The notes under the pieces: generated by a model
Seen by the model: only the letters and a program-made list of their open reading frames with translations
Database searches by the model: none
Told to the model about the DNA's origin: nothing
Origin: Paulinella micropora
Taxonomy: Eukaryota > Cercozoa > Imbricatea > Euglyphida
Reading direction: 5' to 3'
Assembly (NCBI GenBank): GCA_009731375.1
Contig: BJOX01000128.1
Coordinates: 563,967-617,001 of the forward strand
DNA: 53,035 nucleotides
Part shown: positions 1-11,142 of the stretch, one piece after another
Layout of the letters: the number at the start of each line of letters is the position of its first letter
How positions within the stretch are numbered: the stretch's first letter is position 1
Program-made: the position numbers and the translations under genes

Positions 1-340
1 AGAAGAAGAAGAAGAAGAAGAAGAAGAAGAAGAAGGAGAAGAAGAAGAAGAAGAAGAAGGAGAAGAAGGAGAAGAAGAAGGAGAAGAAGAAGAAGAAGAA
101 GGAGAAGAAGAAGGAGAAGAAGAAGCCAAGAAGAAGACAAGAAGAAGAAGAAGAAGAAGAAGAAGAAGAAGAAGAAGAAGAAGAAGAAGAAGAAGAAGAA
201 GAAGAAGAAGAAGAAGAAGAAGAAGAAGAAGAAGAAGAAGAAGAAGAAGAAGAAGAAGAAGAGGAGGAGGAGGAGGAGGAGGAACAGGAGGAGGAGGAGG
301 AGCGGAGGAGGAGGAGGAGAAGGAGGAGCAGCAGCAGCAT

Positions 341-392
<52 letters not shown>

Positions 393-441
393 CAGTAGTA
401 GTAGTAGTAGTAATAGTAGTAGTAGTAGTAGTAGTAGCAGC

Positions 442-500
<59 letters not shown>

Positions 501-504
501 AAGG

Positions 505-542
<38 letters not shown>

Positions 543-630
543 AAGAAGAAGAAGAAGAAGAAGAAGAAGAAGAAGAAGAAGAAGAAGAAGAAGAAGAAGA
601 AGAAGAAGAAGAAGAAGAAGAAGAAGAAGA
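1..630. repeat. Trinucleotide microsatellite block
   Basis: GAA/GAG units (1-338) pass into AGT units (about 345-540) and back to AGA units (541-630). Interruptions are few. There is no credible gene here; open frames across it only spell homopolymeric peptides. Confidence 0.95.
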
Positions 631-1095
631 ACATACATACATACATANNNNNNNNNNTTGTAATAGTAGTACATACATACGTGCATACAAGGTCATACAT
701 ACATACATACATACATACATACATACATACATGCATGCATGCATGCATGCATACATACATACATACATACATACATACATACCAACATACATACATACAT
801 ACATACATATGCTGTACTACTCGTACACATGTAGATATGAATGTATGTATGTATGTATGTATGTATGTATGTATGTATGTATGTATGTATGTATAACGTA
901 TGTATGTATCTATGTATGTATGTTATGTATGTATTTATGTATGCATGCATGCATGCATGTATGTATGTATGTATGTATGTATGTATGTATGTATGTATGT
1001 ATGTATGAGACTTGTATGTATGTATGTATGTATGTATGTATGTGTATGCGTGTATACATGTATGCATGCATGTATGTATGCATGCATGCATGCAT
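631..1095. repeat. ACAT/GTAT tetranucleotide arrays
   Basis: ACAT units change to GTAT units near 830, so the block itself is a broad imperfect palindrome. A 10-N gap sits at 648-657. All long open frames in it are repeat translations. Confidence 0.95.
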
Positions 1096-1567
1096 GTCGT
1101 GTGTTTCTGTTTGTTCTGAGGCTCTTGCAGCTCAACTGAAGTTGGATGGCCTAAATAGACATGGCGAAGAAAGGCCATCAGTCGAGACATTTACAGCAGA
1201 AGATAATTCCACTGTAGATGAACTCACTCACACATATGTAACTCCTAGGCGTTGAAAGGGACAAACCAGCGAAGGTTACATTATCCTACAAAATAATTGA
1301 ATTGTACGTGCCTCGTTTACAATAGTTCTGCGAAGGGACTATTGTAAACGAGGCAAGTACAATTCAATTATTGTATAGGATAATGTAACCTTCGCTGGTT
1401 TGTCCCTTTCAACGCCTAGGAGTTACATATGTGTGAGTGAGTTCATCTACAGTGGTTTTATCTTCTGCTGTAAATGTCTCGACTGATGGCCTTTCTTCGC
1501 CATGTCTATTAGGCCATCCAACTTCAGTTGAGCTGCAAGAGCCTCAGAACAAACAGAAACACACGAC
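1096..1567. repeat. 470-bp near-perfect inverted repeat (hairpin)
   Basis: The left arm (1096-1325) and right arm (1339-1567) are reverse complements over about 230 bases with a loop of about 13 bases. A few mismatches exist, for example in the AT-rich part close to the loop and near 1210/1455. The arms are ordinary-complexity DNA, not microsatellite. No open frame of substance crosses it. It could be a foldback element, an inverted duplication, or a library/assembly palindrome. Confidence 0.9.
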
Positions 1568-1896
1568 AAACTGACGGCCTCAGCAGCAACAATCCATCAA
1601 AGCGCCAAAATCACCGTATTTTACGTGAAGTCTGTGAAGTTTTTTGAATTCTCGTCTGTCTTGCCAAATTCAACTAGCAGTAGCTGTCTGTCCTCGTCTC
1701 TCCTCAGTGTTACTTGTGCCCGTACTTGTGTTGTACGTGTGTCTGTAGTTGGCTGAGGCTGTGATTTGCTTTCACTGTTGTATATCTGTATATATATAGC
1801 TGGCCATAGGCCTCCATGACTTACAATTAACATTATAGTGTACATACTATGCACATTTACATACATATACATGTAGATAAACCCCGTTTCTCTAGC

Positions 1897-2206
1897 ATGG
1901 ATACGCCGTCCGACTCCGATTTCGACGATTACTATGATGAAGTGGCACAAGACTTGTTTTCTGAGGAGATGGAGAGTATGAAGCTAGTGAAGAAGCAAGA
2001 ACAGGAGCGGGCAATAGAAAAGAACGGTGAAGCAAAGGAGGAGGATGAAGAAACAGAGGACCAGGAGGATAAGAATATCGATGTTCAGAAGGATGAGGAG
2101 GATGAGGATGAGGAGGAGGATGAGGTGGAGGATGAGGATGAGGAGGAGGATGAGGAGGAGGATGAGGAGGAGGATGAGGAGGAGGATGAGGAGGAGGATG
2201 AGGAGG
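1897..2206 (+). CDS. Acidic protein, probable first coding exon
   Basis: From ATG 1897 ([15 protein letters not shown]) the frame encodes a normal-looking acidic N-terminus of about 65 residues. It then passes into a GAGGAT/GAGGAG microsatellite giving poly-Glu/Asp, and after 2206 into a CT repeat that cannot be trusted as coding. I do not recognise the protein. Acidic runs like this occur in many nuclear proteins. The 3' boundary is unknown: no clear splice donor is visible before the CT tract. An ATG at 1849 is in frame but lies in simple ACAT-like sequence, so 1897 is preferred. Confidence 0.4.
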
Positions 2207-2245
2207 CTCTCTCTCTCTCTCTCTCTCTAGATCTTTCTCTCTCTT

Positions 2246-2292
<47 letters not shown>

Positions 2293-2299
2293 CTATCTT

Positions 2300-2385
<86 letters not shown>

Positions 2386-2579
2386 TTCCCTTTCTTTCTT
2401 CTTTCTTCTTCTTCTTTCTTCTTCTTTCTTCTTCTTTCTTCTTCTTTCTTCTTCTTTCTTCTTCTTTCTTCTTCCTTCTTCTTTCTTCTTCTTTCTTCTT
2501 CTTTCTTCTTCTTTCTTCTTCTTTCTTCTTCTTTCTTCTTCTTTCTTCTTCTTTCTTTTTCTTTCTTTTTCTTTCTTTT

Positions 2580-2624
<45 letters not shown>

Positions 2625-2746
2625 TTCTTCTTCTTCTTCTTCTTCTTCTTCTTCTTCTTCTTCTTCTTCTTCTTTGTTTTTGTGTGTGCTGTGCGCGCTT
2701 TGTGTGTGTGGCATGTATGGAGTGTTGCCCATCCATCAATCCATCA

Positions 2747-2789
<43 letters not shown>

Positions 2790-2818
2790 CCGGCATCTAT
2801 CTATCTATCTATCCATCC

Positions 2819-2861
<43 letters not shown>

Positions 2862-3013
2862 CATCCATCTATCAATCTATCTATCCATCCATCTATCAAT
2901 CTATCTATCTATCTATCTATCTGTCTATCTATCTATCTATCTATCTATCTATCCATCCATCTATCTATCTACAATATCCATCCATCTATCTATCTATCTA
3001 TCTATCTATCCAT

Positions 3014-3052
<39 letters not shown>

Positions 3053-3055
3053 ATC

Positions 3056-3086
<31 letters not shown>

Positions 3087-3106
3087 CTATCTACCTATCT
3101 ACCTAC

Positions 3107-3149
<43 letters not shown>

Positions 3150-3155
3150 AGTATC
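2207..3155. repeat. CT, TTC and CTAT microsatellites
   Basis: CT/TTTC units (2207-2400), TTC units (2400-2670) and CTAT units (2740-3150) follow each other with only short unique joints such as 2672-2740. Confidence 0.95.
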
Positions 3156-3660
3156 TATCAACAAGTTCAAGCGGCTGATTTTGTGTGGCCCGGTCCTTTT
3201 TTAATTTCAGCAAGGACTGTTTTGAAAGAATACTTGCCACTCGTCACGTAGTAGAGCTGAGTGGGAAGCACTAAGCTGAGAAGAGCACCGATGACTTGAA
3301 CTGAGAGATCACTATCAAGAAATACAAAGAGTTCAACTGAATCCTTAAAAAAATAGGCAAAAGGACTCCAAGTGTATCAGGTGACACCAACTTTGAAGGT
3401 GTATACCTGCCTGAATCATCTCAGTATTAATATTTGACTAGGTAATGATAAAATAGCACGAGAAAGCGAGAATGTCTTTTATATATTAATACTATATTAA
3501 TCCTTATTATTAATATTGATAATATTTTGTGCATTATTAATAATTGAAAACCTATCATCTGAAGATTTTTCCTCTTGATTGGATTGTCCGCAGTATTAAT
3601 AACTTAGTATATATTGTGTTAATATTAATACAGTATTAATATTTTATTAAAAACATCAAA
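3156..3660. other. Unique AT-rich spacer
   Basis: This is moderately AT-rich sequence with many ATTAAT motifs between 3420 and 3650. I see no coding frame. It ends abruptly at about 3660, where GC content rises sharply; this is the left edge of the GC-rich island. Confidence 0.6.
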
Positions 3661-4490
3661 GCCTACCGGGCCCTGAAAGCCCCGCTACGCCACCCCGCGA
3701 GCGATACTTCACAACCGCAGACTCGGAGCCACATCACCGGAGATGGCAAACCGGCGGCGGTCCCAATTAAAAACCCCGATCCTCCTCAAACCGTAGGCTC
3801 CCGCACCACCACCTCCACCTCCACCGCTCCGTCCGAATTCGACGCATCCTCCACGGAAACGACTCGGCGACCCCCACCCGGCCTGTCACCCCAGACCGAC
3901 CCTGGGCCGTGGGGCTCAACACCTTCATAAAGGAGCACTACCCAAACGCCGCCGCGAAGAGCCAGTGCCTCCTCCAACCGGGCCCTCTATATCGCACACT
4001 ATGACGCACCCACTCCAGCGCCTCCACATAGCAACACGTGATAACACACCTATGCATCTTCACCACATGGGACACCGCCGGCCCGGGCGCGCGCTGGATC
4101 CTACTCGTCCTGTCAAAGACCCTGCCCAGAATAGGTAAAGTAGCCCACGATCGCCCGGTACCAGGGCCCAACGCCCCGCTAAACGAACAAGAACGGACCC
4201 ACGTCCCCAAAGACCACCCCAGTGGCTCCCGCTCCCGTATCGTCCTGACAAGCCAGACCCGAGGTCTCGTAGTCAAGAAATACGACCTTCCCAGAGGATC
4301 TTCCCGACAAGACGCGGGGAACCGTCGTACCCGTGACCCCCCTCCAATTCGAACCTCGCACCAAGCCCCCCCCCAACAAGCGGAGGCGGCTACTGAGCCT
4401 CCCTAGAGCCCCCACTCAGCCCAGATCAAATATTCCCACTATCAACCACCCCGCGGGAGGGAAGAAAGCCTCCGACCCAGCGGACTCGAT
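3661..4490. other. GC-rich segment with broken coding-like frames
   Basis: GC-rich and free of microsatellite. Short coding-like stretches on the plus strand occur in different frames (around 3910-4030 and 4038-4400), none long enough or similar enough to a known family to name. It may be a decayed part of the gene that continues at 4788-8028. I cannot support a gene model. Confidence 0.35.
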
Positions 4491-4494
4491 CCAG

Positions 4495-5042
4495 CAAAAT
4501 ACCTCCGCCAATAAATGCATACCGAACAACCGACGGGCATCCACAACCCGGGCAACATGTGCCACACCATCACGACCATTCAAGCCCTTGCTTCGACTCA
4601 TGCATTCCCAGAATGCATCTTGGCCTGGTCCCGGAGACAATCCACCCCAGCTAATACTACAGACAAAGCAGGCATGCTACAGACCCTCGGATCTCTCTTG
4701 GCTGACCTTACTGCAACCGGCACATCCAACCCCCTTGTGGTACCATGGTTCCAACAAGCGACTACCCTGCAACTCATNNNNNNNNNNGCAAAATACCTCC
4801 GCCAACAAATGCATACCGAACAACCGACGGGGCATCCACAACCCGGGCAACATGTGCCGCATCATCACGACCATTCAAGCCCTTGCTTCGACTCATGCAT
4901 TTCCAGAATGCATCTTGGCTTGGTCCCGGAGACAATCCTCCCCAGCTAATACTACAGACAAAGCAGGCATGCTACAGACCATCGGATCTCTCTTGGCTGA
5001 CCTTACTGCAACCGGCACATCCAACCCCATTGTGGTACCATG
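4495..5042. repeat. Direct duplication flanking a 10-N gap
   Basis: About 252 bases at 4495-4746 recur at 4788-5042 with scattered differences, including one extra G near 4829 that changes the frame. The 10-N gap at 4778-4787 lies between the copies. Either a real tandem duplication or two alleles laid end to end by the assembler. Confidence 0.85.
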
Positions 5043-5463
5043 CGAAGCGGCGGCAACTGTGGAGCCCGAGCGCCGCGTGGGGCGCCTGCTGCCCCGGAAG
5101 CCCGGTCGGCAGCCGAGGGGTGGGGAGGAGAAGCTGTGGCGGATTGTGGATGAACTCCGGACGCGGCGGCTGAAGGAGGTGCTGCCGAAACACTGCCGCG
5201 AATCGCTGAGGGTGGTCCAAGGGCTGGGGCCGAAACAGCGCTGGCCCGCCTGGACGACGTGCGGGCTCTGTACCAACGCGGAGTGCGAATCGCAGGAGAT
5301 CCAGGTGTGCAAGGGAGACTTCTGGTGGAGGTGTCAGTGCCTGGCGGGGACCTGGCGGGGCCTGGGGCGAGATTGGCACGGACAGGGACGATGCAGGACG
5401 GCTACGGCGTCATCGGAGAACTGGGGACACTGTCGCAATTGGGCGGCCTGGGAAATATCGTGA
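4788..5463 (+). CDS. Cys-rich coding fragment upstream of the helicase
   Basis: An open frame without a clear start runs from the gap to TGA at 5461-5463. The second half (about 5040-5340) looks coding: a basic segment is followed by a Cys cluster of the form CxxCx4C, then CKGDFWWRCQC, which suggests a metal-binding module. I do not recognise the family. Its end overlaps the start of the helicase frame (5259) in another frame within G-rich sequence near 5340-5370. The likeliest reading is that this is the N-terminal part of the same replication protein, separated by a one-base frame change. It lies in the duplicated, gap-flanked segment, so its upstream end is unreliable. Confidence 0.4.
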
Positions 5464-8028
5464 CGAGGCGCGAAGACGTGTGTTCCGGCTGGGCGCAGCC
5501 CTTTACGCTCAGCCAGAAATACGACATTATGTTGCTGAAGGACCCGATGGGCGCGGGCAAGACGACGCAGCTGGAACTGCTGCTGAAAGCGCTGCTCCAA
5601 GGCGAAAAGCCGGACGCGTGGACCGACGGCATGTTCCAGGAGCTAGCGGACTGGTGGAAGTTGTGACAAGAACGCGCGGGGCCCGGGCGCAGACTGCGCG
5701 TCGGCTTTGTGGCCAGCAGGCTGACTTTCTGCCACGCGCTGGCGTACACGTTGCGAGAGCACAATTTCCAGCTCAAGTGCGGTACGGCCGAGGGCTCCGA
5801 GCGGGGCATCTGGACCCTGGAGTCCCTGGCCAACCTGACCCAGGCGTCGGAGAAGCACCAAAAAGCTATCTACTATGACATACTTCTGCTGGACGAAGCG
5901 GAGAGCGCCCTGTTCCAGGCGACGCAGGGTTTGAACTCCAGCCGTGAGGAAGAGAACCTGCGTACGCTGGAGATGTTGATCAGGCAGGCGGACGCGATTG
6001 TGGCGCTGGACGCGTTCATGACCTCGCGGACGCTCGAGGTGCTGCAGGCTATCCGGGGGCAAGGCAGGAGCGCGACGTACCTGCGAGTCAACAGCCACCG
6101 CAAGCAAGGGGACCGGCGCTACTTCGAGCACAAGTCGCGCGCGAGCCTGGAGCAGAAATTGAAGCTGGACCTCCTGAGCGGCAAGCGCGTGGTGGTCGCA
6201 GCGGGCAGCCGCAAGGAAGCACTGGAGCTCAGCGACCGCATGAGTAAGCAAGTACGTAAACTGAGCATGCGCTGCTATTTCGGGCAGCGTGGACGCGACG
6301 AGCTGAGACGGGACTTGGGCGAGGGCTACGCCCAAGATTTCCAGGGCGACCTGTCGGAAGCGTGGAAGAAGCTGGCGTACGTGTGCTTCACGTGCACGCT
6401 GACCTTCGGGTGCAGCTTCGCGGGCCGACATTTCCACTCGTGCTACGTCTTGGTGGACAACAACAACGTGTTGATGCGTGACTATGCGCAGATGAGCTGC
6501 AGGGTCCGGAGCGTGCAGGAAATGCACGTGTACATCAAAACGCCCTTCGTCTCCACGGACGCGCCGCTGACCCTGGCGGACGTGGAAGCCTCGCTCGTGC
6601 ACAAAGTGGTAGCGCAGCGCCGGGCGCCCGACGACGCGCAGGACGGCCTGCCCGCGCAGTTCATGTTCCGCCTAGAGATGGACGAGTTCGGGCGGCTGGC
6701 GCCGCAACGGGACTGGTTCTTTGTGGCTGTGGCCTACGCGACCCTAGAGAAGAACCTGGCTAGGTACCGAGCGAAAAACACATTCTGCCACTACCTGTGG
6801 CAGATGGGCTGCGACCGGCTGGAGCCCGTCGACTTCGCGCAAGTGCCGTTGCCGCCGGCCGAGGAGTGGTTTCGGTGGCCGGGCGACACATCCGAAGAGC
6901 TGCACCAGCGCCTGAACCAGGAGGACGAGGAGCGGCAAAAACAGCGCCAAGAGACCAGGGAGGCGGCAATTCTGCAGCTGCAGGAAGCGGCCGTGACCCT
7001 CAACGACCAGGAGCTGCGCAGGGAGATTGTGCTGCACGAGCAGCGCGAGCAAGGACAGCAAACCCTGTTTGCGCTGCTGGAGGGGCCCGCTACGGGGGAC
7101 GGCGCGGTCGCCAACGAGAGTTCGGCCCGCCCCGCGCTCGACAGGCTAAGTTACCTGCGGTTGTTGCTGAGGCATCCGTCGGCCAGGAAGGCCCTGGACT
7201 ACCGCACGGCATCGAGGCTCGCGGCCCACCAGGGGCACCCTGGACCTGGTGGCCGCGTGGTACCGCGTGAGCGGCAGGCACAGCCTGCAGGACTGGGCGC
7301 TGGCGGAGTGGCAGGAGCTGGAGCAGACGGGCCGCCCCTTGTCCGCGCGGCGGGAACACAGCTACGGCAGCCGCGTGTTGTTTCTCGAGGCCCTGGCTAA
7401 GCTGTTGCTGGAGCCGGTGACGGCGGTCGGGCCCGTGCTACATTTCATGGAGAGGCTGTTGGGCGGTGAGCTTGTTTCTTTGGGCACACTGCGGCAGAAC
7501 CAAGCGCACATAGAACTCTTGTTTCGGAACGGTCATGCGCTCTGGTCCGAACCGTACAGGTTTTACCCAGAGCAAAAGACGCTGAACCGGCTGGCGCGCG
7601 GCGGTGACGGAGGCACGAGTGCAGGCCTGTCCACCAACGCCTGCCGGGGGCTGCTCCAGCTGTTCTTCAGCACGTGCCTGAAGTCCGGCTTCGAAAGGCT
7701 GGAAACAAGTGGTGGCCAACGGGCGCGCTGCAAGGATGCGCAGACGGGACAGAAGCACGTCTCTTACCGCGTGCTGTTGTTCCAGCACGCGAGCTTCCTC
7801 CGGCGGCCCAAACAGCAAGAGGAGGAGGCAGGGGGCCAGTGCGCAACGATCGACCCGCTGGCGCTGGTGCGAGAGCTGGCAGCCGGCGGCTTCGTGACGA
7901 CGGACGCAACGCCCGGCCCAGAGGAAGAGGCCGGCCCTCCCCCGAAGAAGAAGCAAAGGCGTCTCAATTTCGAACCCCAAGAAGCTGGCGGGGTTTTTGG
8001 AAAGACAGAAATAGCTCCGAATTCGTAG
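5259..8028 (+). pseudogene. Herpesvirus origin-binding-protein-like SF2 helicase, frame-broken
   Basis: This matches the Herpes_ori_bp family (replication-origin-binding superfamily 2 helicases of herpesviruses, also found in large DNA viruses and some eukaryotic genomes). Visible motifs in order: Walker A DPMGAGKTT (about 5545); motif II LLLDEAE (about 5890); the family DAFMTSRTL segment (about 6010); motif V-like TCTLTFGCSF (about 6395); and a motif VI-like QMxxRVR with an Arg-rich end (about 6490). A C-terminal region (7249-8028) ends with a basic KKKQRR stretch that could be a nuclear localisation signal. Breaks: an in-frame TGA at 5664-5666 between motif I and motif Ia, and a one-base frame change in a G run near 7230. 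The rest is open. The gene is intronless and GC-rich like its neighbours. It is either decaying or carries consensus errors. The role as a replication helicase follows from the family only. Confidence 0.75.
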
Positions 8029-8037
8029 TATTCTTTG

Positions 8038-8049
8038 TATATATAAAAG
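8038..8049 (+). promoter_or_regulatory. TATA-like element after the helicase
   Basis: TATATATAAAAG lies just after the helicase frame and about 550 bases before the next plus-strand gene. A TATA box fits by sequence, but nothing else supports a promoter here. Confidence 0.2.
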
Positions 8050-8593
8050 TTTGTAGCCCTGAGCCTGTTACCAATATTATCTGTAGCCCCACGGAGTTGT
8101 CCATTTCCACTATTTCTTCTTCACAGAGAGGAGGTCTGGTCCAAAAGAGTTTTGTGCTCCTTATGTCCGGCCCGCACGGAAACACGATGTCGTGCGCCAC
8201 GCACAGACAGATGGTCCTTGCTTTCGCCCTCGTTCACCCAAGCCTCGTTGTAACGGCCACAAGACCAGTTTTTTTTTGAACCTACTGTTTTTCTCCTCCC
8301 CCCCCTCCCCGACCGTCCTCCCCTTGCTCACACGTCGCTGAATTTTTTTCTCCAAACCCTAACAGTCGCCCATTCCTCCCCCATCTTCCTCCCNNNNNNN
8401 NNNNNNNNNNNNNNNNNNNNNNNNNNNNNNNNNNNNNNNNNNNNNNNNNNNNNNNNNNNNNNNNNNNNNNNNNNNNNNNNNNNNNNNNNNNNNGAGGTAA
8501 AGAGATTACTTTGTTGTTTTCTAAAACAATCTTTTTAATGTGTCACGGCCCCCCTCTGTCCTTTTGCCTCCTGCCCCACACACACCCCCAAGA
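8050..8593. other. Intergenic spacer with 100-N gap
   Basis: This spacer is T-, C- and A-tract rich and has an assembly gap at 8394-8493. I see no gene. Confidence 0.6.
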
Positions 8594-10164
8594 ATGTCCG
8601 CGCGCAAGCGCCGAAAAGTGAACGGCCCGCCCGCCGACGTGTGCAGCCTTGTGGATTTGCCCGCCGACCTCTGTGAAGTGGTCTTTTCTTTGGTGTCCGA
8701 CAGCCCCGCCTGGCTGTATGCGGTTTGGATAGGCGTGTGCAAGAAAACGCACGACATGCCACGCCCCGCAAGCTGGTCGACCCTCAAGATCGGCGCAACA
8801 TCCCCCCCGATCCCACCCGCGCGCTGGGCCGAATGGCGCGAAATCACTAGCGTGACAGTTGACAAGAAACTGCCGGCGGACAGGCGCTTGATCCTGGCAC
8901 AGATCCGCCGAGCCAACACTTGCGTGCACAGCCTGTTGCTCCGCGGTATTTTGAACAGCGACCTAGCACAAGCCGCCAAGGTCACTGGCTTGCAGAGGCT
9001 GGGCTCCACGGAGCCGGTGCTAGAAGCCTCCGGCGACGGGCTAGCTAGCGCGGGGCAAGCTGCAGGGGCTTGGTGCGACCGTTGGCTGAGCCTCGATCAC
9101 TGCCAGCACGTCAGCTCCGAAGCGCTAGCCGCTTACTTAAACGTCGTCCAGCCGCGCACCTTGTTGCTTGCCGGACTCGACCCGTTCCTAGCTAGCCCCC
9201 GGGAGGTTGCGTCCGCCGGCGGCTGCCTGCGGCAGCTCGCCTGCGCGGCTGCTGCACGCTCGCGGACCTCAGCTGGCTGGCGCCCCTCACTGAATTGCAG
9301 ACCTTGGACCTGACTGGCTGTGTCAGTCTCACGAACAACGCGCTGGCCGTGGTGGCCGGCCTGCCAAGGTTAATGCGGCTCAAACTGGTCCATTGCCACG
9401 GCCTGACGGGAGAGGGCCTGGCCGGCTTGTCGGGCCTGACAGGTTTGCTTTACTTAGATCTTAGCTTTCTCAATCTCCTGACTCCCCCCGGGTTTCTGCA
9501 GAGCCTCACCGAGCTCCAAAATCTGCAGCTCCGCGACTGCGCGCTCGGCAGCCGGTCGCTGGCCCCGCTCTCGGGCCTGGCCAAATTGCGCTACCTGAAC
9601 CTAGGACGCAACCGACTTCTGACTGACGAGGGCCTCCGGCACCTGTGCTCTCTAGGGCAGCTGGGACATTTAAACCTGGACGGTTGTACCAATGTCACGG
9701 GCGCGGGTTTCCGCTACTTGTCGGGCCTGCGCAATTTGCGGTACCTGAGTCTGTGGGACTGCACCGGGCTGAACGAAGCCTGCTTCCAACACCTGCCAAC
9801 CGCGCTGCGACATCTAAGCCTCTACTCTTGCACGCAAGTCACGGACGAGGCAGTACGCCGGCTGCAGCACCTAGCAAATCTGCGGGTCCTAGATCTGTCC
9901 CAGACATCCCTCACCTCTGCCGGCGTTGGAGATTGTCTACACTTACCTAACCTCGAACAGCTGACGCTAGATCTTTGTGACGAGCTTGATGATCGTGTCT
10001 TTGAACACCTAGCTCGTACCGACCATCACCAGCTCAAACGACTGGATCTTAACTCTTGCGACGGGCTCACCCGCGCGGCTCTGGCTAAATGTAGGGCTTC
10101 GCACCCCCGCTTGGTCATTGAAGCAGACGACAAAGAAGAAGAAGAAGAGGAAGGGACAAAATGA
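8594..10164 (+). CDS. F-box/LRR protein (AMN1-like), one frame change
   Basis: ATG 8594 opens a frame with a basic N-terminus (RKRRK), then an F-box-like segment (VDLPADLCEVV ... VCKK, about residues 15-60). A long run of cysteine-type leucine-rich repeats of the form LxxLxLxxCxxLT follows to the end, where an acidic tail precedes TGA at 10162-10164. F-box proteins of this kind are substrate receptors of SCF ubiquitin ligases: the F-box binds SKP1 and the LRR binds the target. The first part (frame of 8594) and the LRR part (frame of 9295) are joined by a one-base change near 9245, where a C run appears one base short. It is intronless. The LRR fold is certain; the F-box is likely; the E3-ligase role is inferred. 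Confidence 0.8.
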
Positions 10165-10249
10165 GAAAAAGAAATAAGGTGCAAGCCCCAAAAAATAAGA
10201 AAGAAAAAAAGCCCGGGGCTGCACGGTGGCGGCTGTGCACGGGCGGGGC

Positions 10250-10296
<47 letters not shown>

Positions 10297-11126
10297 NNNN
10301 NNNNNNNNNNNNNNNNNNNNNNNNNNNNNNNNNNNNNNNNNNNNNNNNNNNNNNNNNNNNNNNNNNNNNNNNNNNNNNNNNNNNNNNNNNNNNNNNNNNN
10401 NNNNNNNNNNNNNNNNNNNNNNNNNNNNNNNNNNNNNNNNNNNNNNNNNNNNNNNNNNNNNNNNNNNNNNNNNNNNNNNNNNNNNNNNNNNNNNNNNNNN
10501 NNNNNNNNNNNNNNNNNNNNNNNNNNNNNNNNNNNNNNNNNNNNNNNNNNNNNNNNNNNNNNNNNNNNNNNNNNNNNNNNNNNNNNNNNNNNNNNNNNNN
10601 NNNNNNNNNNNNNNNNNNNNNNNNNNNNNNNNNNNNNNNNNNNNNNNNNNNNNNNNNNNNNNNNNNNNNNNNNNNNNNNNNNNNNNNNNNNNNNNNNNNN
10701 NNNNNNNNNNNNNNNNNNNNNNNNNNNNNNNNNNNNNNNNNNNNNNNNNNNNNNNNNNNNNNNNNNNNNNNNNNNNNNNNNNNNNNNNNNNNNNNNNNNN
10801 NNNNNNNNNNNNNNNNNNNNNNNNNNNNNNNNNNNNNNNNNNNNNNNNNNNNNNNNNNNNNNNNNNNNNNNNNNNNNNNNNNNNNNNNNNNNNNNNNNNN
10901 NNNNNNNNNNNNNNNNNNNNNNNNNNNNNNNNNNNNNNNNNNNNNNNNNNNNNNNNNNNNNNNNNNNNNNNNNNNNNNNNNNNNNNNNNNNNNNNNNNNN
11001 NNNNNNNNNNNNNNNNNNNNNNNNNNNNNNNNNNNNNNNNNNNNNNNNNNNNNNNNNNNNNNNNNNNNNNNNNNNNNNNNNNNNNNNNNNNNNNNNNNNN
11101 NNNNNNNNNNNNNNNNNNNNNNNNNN
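10165..11126. other. Spacer, poly-G and 830-N gap
   Basis: A short A-rich spacer runs into a poly-G tract (about 10250-10292) and then an assembly gap (10297-11126). The promoter and N-terminus of the next LRR gene are probably hidden in it. Confidence 0.8.
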
Positions 11127-11142
11127 GGGGAGGGGCCACCGT

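Noticed and set aside
693-1190. A 165-codon minus-strand frame across the ACAT arrays into the hairpin arm
   Set aside because: Only its first dozen residues come from unique sequence; the rest is repeat peptide.
3938-4276. Minus-strand 112-codon frame in the GC-rich segment
   Set aside because: No start context, domain or neighbour supports it; plus-strand fragments over the same bases look no worse, so neither is called a gene.
5664-5666. TGA as a sense codon (recoding)
   Set aside because: Other genes in the window use TGA, TAA and TAG as ordinary stops and the cyclin and Cdc25-like exons contain no in-frame TGA, so a nonsense change or error is simpler.
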